Shown one piece after another: positions 28,121 through 36,193 of a stretch of DNA of 64,000 nucleotides. Numbering within the stretch: position 1 is the stretch's first letter; every line of letters begins with the position of its first letter. This stretch comes from Mycobacterium kyogaense. GTDB lineage: Bacteria > Actinomycetota > Actinomycetes > Mycobacteriales > Mycobacteriaceae. The stretch covers positions 1 to 64,000 of the forward strand of contig NZ_QJUA01000031.1 of the NCBI RefSeq assembly GCF_003254575.1. Direction: 5' to 3'. Position numbers and translations under genes: made by a program. Below the pieces are notes generated by a model that was not told the DNA's origin, made no database searches, and saw only the letters and a list, made by a program, of their open reading frames with translations.

Positions 28121-29283
28121 ACGCCCAGGTCTCTTCGAAAGCCCGGGGGCACAATGATACTCGTGGGCTCCAGCTCCTGAATGGAGGACAACCCGAGCCC
28201 CAGCAGTGCCGAATCGATACCGCCGCGCAGGATGTCGAGGACGTTCTCGACACCGGCTTGCCCGCCGGCCGCCAGGCCCCACAGGTAGGCGCGCCCGATC
28301 ATCACCGCACGGGCACCGAGCGCCACCGCCTTGACGACGTCGGAGCCGCGGCGGATCCCGCCGTCGAGCACGATCTCCACGTCGTCGCCGACAGCCTCGG
28401 CGATGGCCGGCAGCGCGCGGATCGGGGCCGGAGTGCCATCGAGGTTGTTGCCGCCGTGGTTGGACACCGAGATCGCGGTGACGCCGGCGTCGACCGCCCG
28501 CCGAGCGTCGTCGACGCGCATCACCCCCTTGAGCATGAACGGTCCGCCCCACTGCTCCCGCAGCCAGGCGATGTCCTCCCAGGTCGGCAGTGGAGTCTGC
28601 ATCCATTCGCCGTAGGCGCCGAAGAAGGTCGGTGCCGCACCGCCGTCGGCGAGGTTCGGCGCGGTCAGGTCGGGTACACGCCCCGTCTTCGCGAACTCGA
28701 GAAGCCAACGCGGCCTGCGGATTCCCTCCGGCGCGAACCGCATCATCGCCTTGAGGTCCATCCGCTCGGGGATCGCCGGGCTCCCCCAGTCCCTGCCGTT
28801 GGAGAACGACCAGTCGGTGGTGATGATCAGACCCACCGCACCCGCGCTCCGCGCACGTTCCATGCGGGCCAGCAGCTTGTCCCGGCCACCGGTCCAGTAC
28901 ATCTGGAAGAACGTGGCCGGGTTGGCCGCTGTGACCTCTTCGATGGGCTTGCTCGCGAACGAGGACAGACCGATCGCGGTGCCGCGCGCAGCGGCCGCGC
29001 GCGCCACCGCGACCTCCCCGTCCGGGTGCACGGCCTGCACACCGGTCGGCGAGATCAACACAGGCAACGAGATCGCCTGCCCCATCACCGTGGTCGCCAT
29101 GTCCCGCTTACCGGACAGGCCCGCCACGTGGGGCGCGAAACCCAGCTCGGCGAAAGCGGCGGTGTTGTCCGACACCGTCACACCCTTCTCCGAACCTGCG
29201 ACGAGTGCGCTGTAGACGCTGGGCGGCAGGCGCTTTCGGGCTCGTCGCTGCGCGTCGGCGACGGTTTCGAACCATGCGGCCAT
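28117..29283 (-). CDS. MftD-like FMN alpha-hydroxy-acid dehydrogenase family enzyme
   Basis: 388 residues from ATG 29283, inside the longer open frame. It belongs to the FMN-dependent lactate-dehydrogenase fold and carries the pattern I associate with the mycofactocin maturase MftD: the start AWFETVADAQRRARKRLP, TGVQAVHPDGEVAVARAAAA, the GRDWGSPAIPERMDL loop, SVSNHGGNNLDG with the catalytic histidine, and LDGGIRRGSDVVKAVALGA for FMN. MftD oxidatively deaminates the VY-derived precursor AHDP to premycofactocin. No mftA, mftB or mftC is nearby, so this is either a second copy or a substrate-shifted paralogue. It faces mftM across 156 bases. Confidence 0.85.
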   Translation of the reverse strand: MAAWFETVADAQRRARKRLPPSVYSALVAGSEKGVTVSDNTAAFAELGFAPHVAGLSGKRDMATTVMGQAISLPVLISPTGVQAVHPDGEVAVARAAAARGTAIGLSSFASKPIEEVTAANPATFFQMYWTGGRDKLLARMERARSAGAVGLIITTDWSFSNGRDWGSPAIPERMDLKAMMRFAPEGIRRPRWLLEFAKTGRVPDLTAPNLADGGAAPTFFGAYGEWMQTPLPTWEDIAWLREQWGGPFMLKGVMRVDDARRAVDAGVTAISVSNHGGNNLDGTPAPIRALPAIAEAVGDDVEIVLDGGIRRGSDVVKAVALGARAVMIGRAYLWGLAAGGQAGVENVLDILRGGIDSALLGLGLSSIQELEPTSIIVPPGFRRDLGV

Positions 29284-29439
29284 GGTGACTCCTTCACATC
29301 TCGTTGCCGTCAACGCTAGAAGCGAGAACGGCTCAGAAGAACTCACCGATCGGGCAGTACCCACCCACCCGGGCGGACCTCACATCGCGCCCGATCGGGG
29401 CACGCGAATCGCCGGCACCGCCTCCTAGCGTTGTCGAAC

Positions 29440-30312
29440 ATGCAAGCAGCGCAACTCGATCCGCTGGCACCGTCACCTCGAGGGTTGTGGAGCAGTCAGC
29501 ACATCCGGGTCAGCCGCCGGCGGGGTCCGCATCGGCCCCACCGCAGCGCGGCGACGGTGTGCGCCGGCCGGTTCTGTGTGCAGCGGCGCGACGATCTGCT
29601 CTCCGTCGAGCACGATCTGAGCCCCGCCGAGCTTTCCGATGCACTGACATCGCTACTGACCGAGTACCTGGTCGACACCGAGATGCTGCGCGGTCAAGCA
29701 GAATTCGAGTTGGTGTTCACGGGTGTGGTGCGCTCGACCGTCGACGGGAGCCTGGCTTCGTGGCTGCGGTTCTATCGCAACTCGCTGCGCGCGCTCGAAC
29801 GGGGTGACACCGCCTTCGGGCCCATCCACGCCGAAGCGCAGGCACAGGTGCGGGGGGATCGGCTGCTCGATCTGGGCTCGTGCTTCGGCTTCTTCCCGCT
29901 GCGCATGGCGCGCCAGATCGACGTGACGGCCACCGATCTCAACGGCTCGACGATGCGGTTACTGAACGCAGTCAGCCCGCGATTGCAGCGGCCGTTGACC
30001 ACGCTGGCCTGCGATGCGACGGCCGTGCCGCTGCAGTCCGGCAGTGTCGACACCGTCACCGCGCTGCACCTGATCGAACATGTCCCGGACGACGTGATGA
30101 TCGCCGTCTGCGATGAAGCCCTGCGGCTGGCACGCCGCCGCGTGGTGATCGCAGTTCCGTTCGAAGACGAGCCGCGGGAGTGCTACGGCCACGTGCAGCG
30201 CTTCGATCCGGCGCGGATGCGGCGTCTGGCTGACGACCTGATGCGCCGGCACCCGAACGTCAGCGCCCGCACCTTCGAACTGCACGGCGGTTGGCTGATC
30301 CTCGATCGCTAG
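29440..30312 (+). CDS. mftM: Mycofactocin oligosaccharide methyltransferase (MftM-type)
   Basis: 290 residues from ATG 29440 (a TTG at 29431 is the alternative). N-terminal 50 residues are basic (RVSRRRGPHRPHRS). The SAM-binding loop is LLDLGSCFGFFPL (residues 142-154), followed by VTATDLNGSTM and the PLQSGSVDTVTALHLIEHVP segment. The known MftM of M. smegmatis (MSMEG_6237, from memory) methylates the glucose chain of mycofactocin and sits beside the same two-component genes, which is the main ground for the name. Its stop overlaps the response-regulator stop by 4 bases. Confidence 0.75.
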   Translation: MQAAQLDPLAPSPRGLWSSQHIRVSRRRGPHRPHRSAATVCAGRFCVQRRDDLLSVEHDLSPAELSDALTSLLTEYLVDTEMLRGQAEFELVFTGVVRSTVDGSLASWLRFYRNSLRALERGDTAFGPIHAEAQAQVRGDRLLDLGSCFGFFPLRMARQIDVTATDLNGSTMRLLNAVSPRLQRPLTTLACDATAVPLQSGSVDTVTALHLIEHVPDDVMIAVCDEALRLARRRVVIAVPFEDEPRECYGHVQRFDPARMRRLADDLMRRHPNVSARTFELHGGWLILDR

Positions 30313-30947
30313 ATCAGACCCCGCTTGCTCGCGGCGTACACCGCCTCGGCGCGCCTGCTCACCTCGAGCTTGCGCATGATGTTGCTGACGTGGAACTTCG
30401 CCGTGGTCGCGGAGATGTAGAGCTTCTCGCCGATCTTGTTGTTGGACAAGCCTGCCGCCAGGAGTCGGAGCACCTCCACTTCCCGGTCGGTGAGCTGCGC
30501 CTTGGGTTCACCGCGTCCCGACAGGGACCGGACCACCGCTGCGGCGCTGCGTGAATCGAACGCGCTGTCCCCGGCGGAGATGGCGCGGATCGCGCGTACC
30601 AGCTCGGTGGTGTCGACGTCCTTGACCACGTAGCCGCGGGCACCGGCGTGCACGGCCCGCACCACCAGGTCCTCGTCGAGGAACGTGGTGAGGATCAGCA
30701 GGCCCAGATCCGGATACGCGGCGGAGAGCTTGCCGCACAACGTCAGTCCCTCGAACTCCGAACCCGCCGACAGCTTGAGGTCCAGCAGGACCACGTCGGG
30801 AGACGTGGCGCGTACGACGGCCTCCGCCTCGGTCTCCGAGGCGGCCTCGCCGACCACCACGAGGTCGTCGGCGCGTTCGAGGACCGAGCGCAGGCCCTGA
30901 CGCAGGATCGCATGGTCGTCGACGAGGACCAGCCTGATGGGTGTCAT
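30309..30947 (-). CDS. mnoR: NarL/LuxR-family response regulator (MnoR-type)
   Basis: 212 residues. Receiver domain with phosphoacceptor D56 (VVLLDLKLS), the acidic VDDH at 10-12 and Lys in YVVKDVD. C-terminal LuxR-type helix-turn-helix (LTDREVEVLRLLAAGLSNNK then SATTAKFHVSNIMRKLEV). It overlaps the sensor-kinase gene by 4 bases, so the two are a cognate pair. By synteny with the M. smegmatis MnoSR system recalled from memory, it probably activates the alcohol dehydrogenase genes upstream in this operon. Confidence 0.88.
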   Translation of the reverse strand: MTPIRLVLVDDHAILRQGLRSVLERADDLVVVGEAASETEAEAVVRATSPDVVLLDLKLSAGSEFEGLTLCGKLSAAYPDLGLLILTTFLDEDLVVRAVHAGARGYVVKDVDTTELVRAIRAISAGDSAFDSRSAAAVVRSLSGRGEPKAQLTDREVEVLRLLAAGLSNNKIGEKLYISATTAKFHVSNIMRKLEVSRRAEAVYAASKRGLI

Positions 30948-32293
30948 GGCGTCCGGCTTTCTGCGAGATCCGTTGCACGATAGGGAATGCGGGCCACGAC
31001 GCGGACGCCGCCGAGGCGTGAGCGGTACACGCCGAAGGTTCCTCCGTGCCCTGCCGCACGTGCGGCCATGTTGGCCAGGCCGCGGTGCCGACCGTCGACA
31101 TCGGCGGCCTCGGCCATCCGCAGCATCAGGCGGAGCTTGTCCGGGTCACCGGTGCCGTCGTCGGCGATCGAGAGCGAGACCGCATCCTGGCGGTAGGTCA
31201 GCCGCACATTGGCCCGGGTCGCGTGACCGTGCATCGCGGTGTTGAACAGCGCCTCCCCCGCGATCCTCAACAGTGCGTGCTCGACCTCGCTGGGCAGTTC
31301 GCGGGCGTACCCGTCGACGCGCAGCGTGACCCGCAGATCCTCGGGCATGTGCACGGTGGCGAGCTGGCCGAGCATCGCGGCCAGACTGGACCGTTGCGCG
31401 TCGGCGGGCTGGTTCAGCGCATAGATCGCCGAGCGCAACTGCTCGGTGGCCGATCGGGTGAGCTCCTTGGCCAGGTCCAACCGACTCGCCAGTTCCCCTG
31501 ACTGCGAGGCTATTTCACTGCGGCACACCTCGATCTGCATGCCTGCGGACAGCACCGTCTGCGCGACGCTGTCGTGGAGCTCCCGCGCGATGCGGTGACG
31601 TTCGGAGTTGAGCACCTGGTGGCGCTGGACCGCCCCCAGTTCACGCTGGGTGGCCAGCAGCTCGGCGTTGCGCGCCTCGGACTGCGCCAGCAGGGACACC
31701 GATTTGGTGAACAGCGCCGAGTTCTGCAGCGCCACGGCGGTCTGGCTGGCGAGGATGCGCATCACCATCGCGTCGGTGCCGTCGAGCGTCCGGTGCGGCG
31801 GAGTCCAGGCCGCGAACGCTCCGATCACCGTGCCGTCGAGTTCGATCGGTACGTGCGCGTGCTGCGTCTCGATCACCGGGAGCCGGAACGCGGCGAGCTG
31901 TCCCCGCAGGATGTCGTTGAGCCGGTTGAGGACCGCGTCGGGCAGCGCGGCCCCCGGATCGCGGGCGTCACACAGCCCCTCGAACGCATACGACACTCCC
32001 CCGGAATCCAGGATCAGATGCCGCACACTGGCTTCGGGCAGCGCGCCGTCGGCCAGGGCGAGCAGCACCCAGTCGGCGTCCAGGGTGGCGCGGGCCGCCT
32101 CTGCCACGGCACGGACGAGCTTCTCGGGGCCGTCGATCGTCTGCACCAGCGCGCGCGAGATGGTGTCCAGCGCCACCATCACCCGATCCAACCGTGCTGC
32201 GGTGAGCCGCAATTCGGAGTAGAAGCGGCCTTTGCCCGAACGCAGCCCGGTGAGCCTGGCCAGGTCCGGCGGCCCGGCGTCGGCGGCGGTCAT
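30944..32293 (-). CDS. mnoS: GAF-domain sensor histidine kinase (MnoS-type)
   Basis: 449 residues, no membrane segment, so the stimulus is cytosolic. A GAF-like sensor occupies about residues 35-195. The HisKA_3 dimerisation motif ERHRIARELHDSVAQTV carries the phospho-accepting H240, and the ATPase domain follows (EALFNTAMHGHATRANV, then SIADDGTGDPD). The stop of the Fe-ADH gene upstream is 1 base away and the regulator overlaps by 4 bases, so sensing and catalysis are in one operon. Likely ligand: alcohol or aldehyde; not provable from sequence. Confidence 0.88.
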   Translation of the reverse strand: MTAADAGPPDLARLTGLRSGKGRFYSELRLTAARLDRVMVALDTISRALVQTIDGPEKLVRAVAEAARATLDADWVLLALADGALPEASVRHLILDSGGVSYAFEGLCDARDPGAALPDAVLNRLNDILRGQLAAFRLPVIETQHAHVPIELDGTVIGAFAAWTPPHRTLDGTDAMVMRILASQTAVALQNSALFTKSVSLLAQSEARNAELLATQRELGAVQRHQVLNSERHRIARELHDSVAQTVLSAGMQIEVCRSEIASQSGELASRLDLAKELTRSATEQLRSAIYALNQPADAQRSSLAAMLGQLATVHMPEDLRVTLRVDGYARELPSEVEHALLRIAGEALFNTAMHGHATRANVRLTYRQDAVSLSIADDGTGDPDKLRLMLRMAEAADVDGRHRGLANMAARAAGHGGTFGVYRSRLGGVRVVARIPYRATDLAESRTP

Positions 32294-32294
32294 C

Positions 32295-33476
32295 TCACAT
32301 CGCCGCCTGGAACAGCGCGTGCATCTGGGCCACGTCGGCGGGTCGCGGGTTGGTGCTCATGCAGGCATCCGACAGCGCGGTCTCGGCCAGCCGAGGCAGG
32401 TCCTCGGGCTGCACTCCCAGTTCGGCGAGCCCGCGGGGCACCCCGACGTCGCGGGCCAGCGCGTCGATGCGATCGGCCAGCGCCAGTGCCGCTTCGACCG
32501 CCGGCGCCCCCGCATCGGCCACCCCGAGGAAGGTCGCGATGGTCTTGTACGGCTCGGGGTCTGCTTCGGCATTGAACCGGATCACATGCGGCAGCAGCAC
32601 GCCGTTGACGACGCCGTGCGGCAGGTCGAGCAGTCCGCCCACCTGGTGGCTCATCGCATGGGTGGCGCCCAGGATCGCGTTGGTGAAGGCCAGCCCCGCC
32701 TCGAGCGCGGCCTGCGCCATCAGCACGCGCGACGACATCTCGTCGGGCCGGGAGAGGGTGTCGGCCAGGTTGTCGGTCACCATCTGCACGGCCCGCAGCG
32801 CGTGGTGATCGGTGAGCTGGTTGTGCCCCAGCGAGACGAACGCCTCGATGCCGTGGGTGAGGGCGTCCAGGCCGGTGGCGGCGTTGAGCCAGTCCGGCAT
32901 CGTGGTCAGCAGCCGCGGGTCGATCACGGTGATGTCGGGCACCAGCGCCCGGCCGAGGATCGTGATCTTGGTGTTGCGGGTGGTGTCGGTGACGATGCAG
33001 AACTGCGAGACGTCGGCGCCGGTGCCGGAGGTGGACGGCACGACCACCAGCGGCGGGATCGGCATCTCGGCCTTGTCCACGCCTTCGTAGTCCAGGATGT
33101 CGCCGCCGTTGGCCGCCAGGATCGCCACGCCTTTGGCGGCGTCGATCACCGATCCGCCACCGACGGCGACCAGCACGTCGCAGCCGTACTCGGCGTAGCG
33201 CTCGAAGCCCGCGGCGATCTCGTGGTCTTTGGGGTTGGGCGTCAGGTCATGCCACAGCCGCGTCGCGATGCCCTGCTCGGCAAGGTGGCCGACCATCTCG
33301 TCGGCCCAGCCGGCCTCGATGAGTCCGGGATCGGTGACCAGCATCGGCCGCATCGCGCCGAGCCGCATCGCCGCGTGGGCCGCCTCGACCATCGAGGACA
33401 CCCCGAACACGATCTCGGGGGCGTGGAACTTGAGCAGCCGTGACTCGACCGCCGTGTGCGTGTGTCCTGTCGTCAT
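32295..33476 (-). CDS. Iron-type (group III) alcohol dehydrogenase, 1,3-propanediol-dehydrogenase-like
   Basis: 393 residues. NAD(P)-binding motif AVGGGSVIDAAKG. The metal site is readable: GLDALTHGIEAF supplies Asp and His, and GATHAMSHQVGGLLDLPHG supplies two more His. STSGTGADVSQFC is the family signature. It probably oxidises a primary alcohol or diol. It is only distantly similar to the second iron-type dehydrogenase of the operon (MDO at 36194), suggesting two substrate classes or two steps. 67 bases separate it from the VWA gene upstream. Confidence 0.9.
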   Translation of the reverse strand: MTTGHTHTAVESRLLKFHAPEIVFGVSSMVEAAHAAMRLGAMRPMLVTDPGLIEAGWADEMVGHLAEQGIATRLWHDLTPNPKDHEIAAGFERYAEYGCDVLVAVGGGSVIDAAKGVAILAANGGDILDYEGVDKAEMPIPPLVVVPSTSGTGADVSQFCIVTDTTRNTKITILGRALVPDITVIDPRLLTTMPDWLNAATGLDALTHGIEAFVSLGHNQLTDHHALRAVQMVTDNLADTLSRPDEMSSRVLMAQAALEAGLAFTNAILGATHAMSHQVGGLLDLPHGVVNGVLLPHVIRFNAEADPEPYKTIATFLGVADAGAPAVEAALALADRIDALARDVGVPRGLAELGVQPEDLPRLAETALSDACMSTNPRPADVAQMHALFQAAM

Positions 33477-33543
33477 CTCGCCTCGCCAACCCGGGCCGCG
33501 GTCACGTGGTGTGACCGCGCGTTTTCAGGGTACGACCCATGCC

Positions 33544-35067
33544 TCACCTACCCACGGCTTCCGCCGCGAATTCGTGGGCGGCGCTTTCCAGGCCCGTCAG
33601 GTCGGCCACCACGCGGACCCGGTCGCAGAACTCGGCGTAGCGGGGCAGATCGCAGCTGCCCAGGCCCCAGGAGTAGCGCGGTTCGGGGGTGAGCCACACG
33701 GTTTCGCGTGCGCGGCGGGTGATCTCCTCGAAGGCGGCGAGGTTGGGGTCGCGGCCGTTCGTGCGGCCGTCGCCGAGTACCAGCACCGTGGTGCGCCGGG
33801 TCACCGCCGACGAGTGCTCGGCGAGGAAGTCGCCGAAGACGCTGCCGTAGTCCGAGTTCGCCGCCGTGTCGATCACGTCCCCGCCGAAGATCTGGCCCAG
33901 CGCCCGGTCGCCGGGCTGGTCGCGGAACAGCTCGGTGGTCTCGGCGATATCGGCGACGAACACGAACGACCTGACCTGGGTGAACAGGTCCTGCAGGCCG
34001 TGCACCAGGCTCAGGGTGAACCGCGATGTCGCCCGCACCGACAGGCTGACATCGGCCAGCACGACCAGCCTCGGCCGGTCCTCGGCGCGCCGCACCGTGA
34101 CGGGCATGAACGGCACACCGTCGAAGCGCATGTTGCGGCGCATCGTCTGACCGGAGTCGACGCGTCCCGCGGCAGCGACCCTCCGCCGGTGGGTCAACGC
34201 GCCGTGCAGCGTGCGGGCGAGCCGGCGCAGCGAGTCCTCGAGGTCGGCGCGTTCGGCCTCTCCGATCCGGTCCACCCGGGCCTCGCGCCGCTCCCGCGTC
34301 TCGACGATCGCGGTCTCCAGCGCCAGCAGCGCTTCGAGGTGGCGTGTGAGCGCCTGAGGGAGATTCTCCAGCACCCCGGCCAGCCGCCGCCGTAGCGCGG
34401 CCGCGTCGTCGCCGTCGCCGGCCTGGTCCCCGAATTCGCCGTGCAGCCAACCCAGGAGCGCCTCCTGCTGGGCGATGGTGAGCTCGGCGTCGACGGGGGT
34501 GCCTGCCGATGTCGACAGGGTGCCCACGGTCGATGCACCGTGCAGCCGGTCGGTCGACAGCTGCACCCGATAGGCGTCGTCGGCGCCCGTGCGAGCCTGA
34601 TGGCTGAACGCGATCTCGTCGGTCAGTGCCGCCAGGTCGATCTTGTTGGCCTCCTGATGCAGGTTGTAGCGCTGCGCGAGGTCCTCCTGCTTGAAGTAGT
34701 CACGGATGCTCGACGGCTTGCCGTGCTCGTGACCCTGCTCCGGGGTCTCACTGGGTTGCTCGGAGAGCGTGAAGGATTCGAGCTCCCCGGTGTCGACGAG
34801 GTCATCGTGGGCGTGGGTGTGCCCATGCCCATGGTCGTCGCCTTCGACGCGCACGAGGCTGAAGAACGCATCGAAGATCTCGTCGAAGATCGGTCCGTCC
34901 CGCTCGTCTTTGACCAACGCGACCCGCAGTGCAGTGCGCAGGACAGCCCGGGACGACAACACACCGGGCTGCCCAGCGCACCGCATCGCGTCAGTCGCCT
35001 CGGGGATCGAGACGCGCACCCCGCCGAGGCGGAGCAGCCGGACGAAGCGGTGCAGTGTGGCTTCCAT
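33544..35067 (-). CDS. CoxE-like VWA domain protein with His-rich segment
   Basis: 507 residues. The C-terminal third is a von Willebrand factor A domain of the CoxE type with MIDAS DVSLS (339-343). Residues 79-87 are GHGHTHAH-type, five His in nine residues (34807-34833), with another HEH at 113-115. The middle is a long helical, charged region (about 195-300). CoxE-type proteins work with MoxR-type AAA ATPases in cofactor assembly; the partner is the next gene upstream, 3 bases away. Specific to the alcohol-dehydrogenase operon, so probably a maturation factor. Confidence 0.85.
   Translation of the reverse strand: MEATLHRFVRLLRLGGVRVSIPEATDAMRCAGQPGVLSSRAVLRTALRVALVKDERDGPIFDEIFDAFFSLVRVEGDDHGHGHTHAHDDLVDTGELESFTLSEQPSETPEQGHEHGKPSSIRDYFKQEDLAQRYNLHQEANKIDLAALTDEIAFSHQARTGADDAYRVQLSTDRLHGASTVGTLSTSAGTPVDAELTIAQQEALLGWLHGEFGDQAGDGDDAAALRRRLAGVLENLPQALTRHLEALLALETAIVETRERREARVDRIGEAERADLEDSLRRLARTLHGALTHRRRVAAAGRVDSGQTMRRNMRFDGVPFMPVTVRRAEDRPRLVVLADVSLSVRATSRFTLSLVHGLQDLFTQVRSFVFVADIAETTELFRDQPGDRALGQIFGGDVIDTAANSDYGSVFGDFLAEHSSAVTRRTTVLVLGDGRTNGRDPNLAAFEEITRRARETVWLTPEPRYSWGLGSCDLPRYAEFCDRVRVVADLTGLESAAHEFAAEAVGR
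34807..34833 (-). other. His-rich segment in the VWA protein
   Basis: Five histidines in nine residues (79-87) alternate with Gly, Thr and Ala inside an acidic context. Such strings commonly bind Zn, Ni or Co. The paired ATPase has a longer tract of the same type. Confidence 0.7.
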
Positions 35068-35070
35068 CGG

Positions 35071-36192
35071 TCACAGCGCCCGGCGTCGACCCAAGGTCGC
35101 GGTCTCTGACCTTTTCGGGGTGCCGTAGTAGCCGTCGGTGAAGCGACCCGGTTTGTCCTTGGCCAGCCGCGCGGCCCGACCGTCGTCCCCGTGGTCGTGG
35201 TCGTGATCATGACCGTGCGGATGGTCGTGATCGTGGTGGTGGCCGTGATCGTGATGGTTGTGCTTGTGTTCCGGCACTGTCGCATTCGGATCGACCAGGC
35301 GCGGCAGCGCATCCAGCGCTTTGCGAACGTCCTTGTCGTACTTGACCACCACCGACACCGTGTCCGAGAGCACCTGCGCCGACAGGTCCTTCACCCCGAG
35401 CACGGCCAGGGTGCGCGCCCAGTCGATGGTCTCGGAGATGCTGGGCGCCTTGCGCAGTTCCAGTTCGCGGAGCCCACGCACCACCTCGACGAGTTCGGTG
35501 GCGAGCGCATCGGAGAGGCCGGTGTTCTTCGACTGCACGATCTGCAGTTCCCGTTCCGCCGCGGGGTAGTCGAGGAACAGGTGCAGACAGCGTCGTTTCA
35601 GGGCCGCCGCGAGGTCACGGGTGTTGTTCGACGTGAGGATCACGTACGGCGCGTGCTTCGCGGTGAACGTTCCCAGCTCGGGCACCGAAACCTGGTATTC
35701 CCCGAGTAGTTCGAGCAGCACCGCTTCCAATGCCTCGTCAGCACGGTCGATCTCGTCGATCAGCAGCACCACCGGTTCCTCCGACCGCACCGCCTCGAGC
35801 AGAGGTCGCGGCGCCAGGAAGCGGTCGGAGAAGAACACGCTCTCCTGGGTCCCGATGCGCTCGACAGCCTCGTCGAGGTCCGTCGCATCGGCCACGAGTT
35901 GCCCGATCTTCTCCCGCAGGATCTGGGTGTACAGCAGCTGCTTGCCGTAATCCCACTCGTAGAGCGCCTTAGTCTCGTCCTGGCCTTCGTAGCACTGCAG
36001 GCGCAGCAGCCGCCGCCCGGTGGCTGCCGCCAGCACCTTGGCCAACTCGGTCTTCCCGACGCCGGCCGGTCCCTCGATCAGCAGCGGCTTGTCGAGACGG
36101 GTCTGCAGGAACACCGTGGTGGCCAGGCGCTCGTCGGCGACGTATCCCTCGCCGGCGAGCGCCTCGCGCACCTGCTCCACCGAAGTGAACAT
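35071..36192 (-). CDS. MoxR/CoxD-like AAA+ ATPase with C-terminal poly-His/Asp tract
   Basis: 373 residues. Walker A GPAGVGKT (41-48), Walker B VVLLIDEIDRAD (141-152), sensor-1 region VILTSNNTRDL, and arginine-finger region LKRRCLHLF. After the ATPase core (to about residue 305) comes a tract with 15 His in 26 residues (309-334), interspersed with Asp, Pro and Gly, then a basic tail. The MoxR/VWA combination is the assembly machine used for CO dehydrogenase and other metalloenzymes; here it sits between the VWA gene and the MDO gene with 3 and 1 base gaps. Metal storage or delivery to the dehydrogenases is a reasonable inference. Confidence 0.9.
   Translation of the reverse strand: MFTSVEQVREALAGEGYVADERLATTVFLQTRLDKPLLIEGPAGVGKTELAKVLAAATGRRLLRLQCYEGQDETKALYEWDYGKQLLYTQILREKIGQLVADATDLDEAVERIGTQESVFFSDRFLAPRPLLEAVRSEEPVVLLIDEIDRADEALEAVLLELLGEYQVSVPELGTFTAKHAPYVILTSNNTRDLAAALKRRCLHLFLDYPAAERELQIVQSKNTGLSDALATELVEVVRGLRELELRKAPSISETIDWARTLAVLGVKDLSAQVLSDTVSVVVKYDKDVRKALDALPRLVDPNATVPEHKHNHHDHGHHHDHDHPHGHDHDHDHGDDGRAARLAKDKPGRFTDGYYGTPKRSETATLGRRRAL
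35191..35268 (-). other. Poly-His/Asp tract in the MoxR ATPase
   Basis: Fifteen His in residues 309-334, mostly as HD, HH and HG pairs. It is encoded by varied codons (CAC, CAT, GAC, GAT) rather than a pure repeat, which implies selection for the residues themselves and not just DNA slippage. Confidence 0.85.
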
Positions 36193-36193
36193 G

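Noticed and set aside
35191..35268. DNA microsatellite at the His/Asp tract
   Set aside because: Codons vary and the order of residues is irregular, so it is a protein feature rather than a simple DNA repeat.
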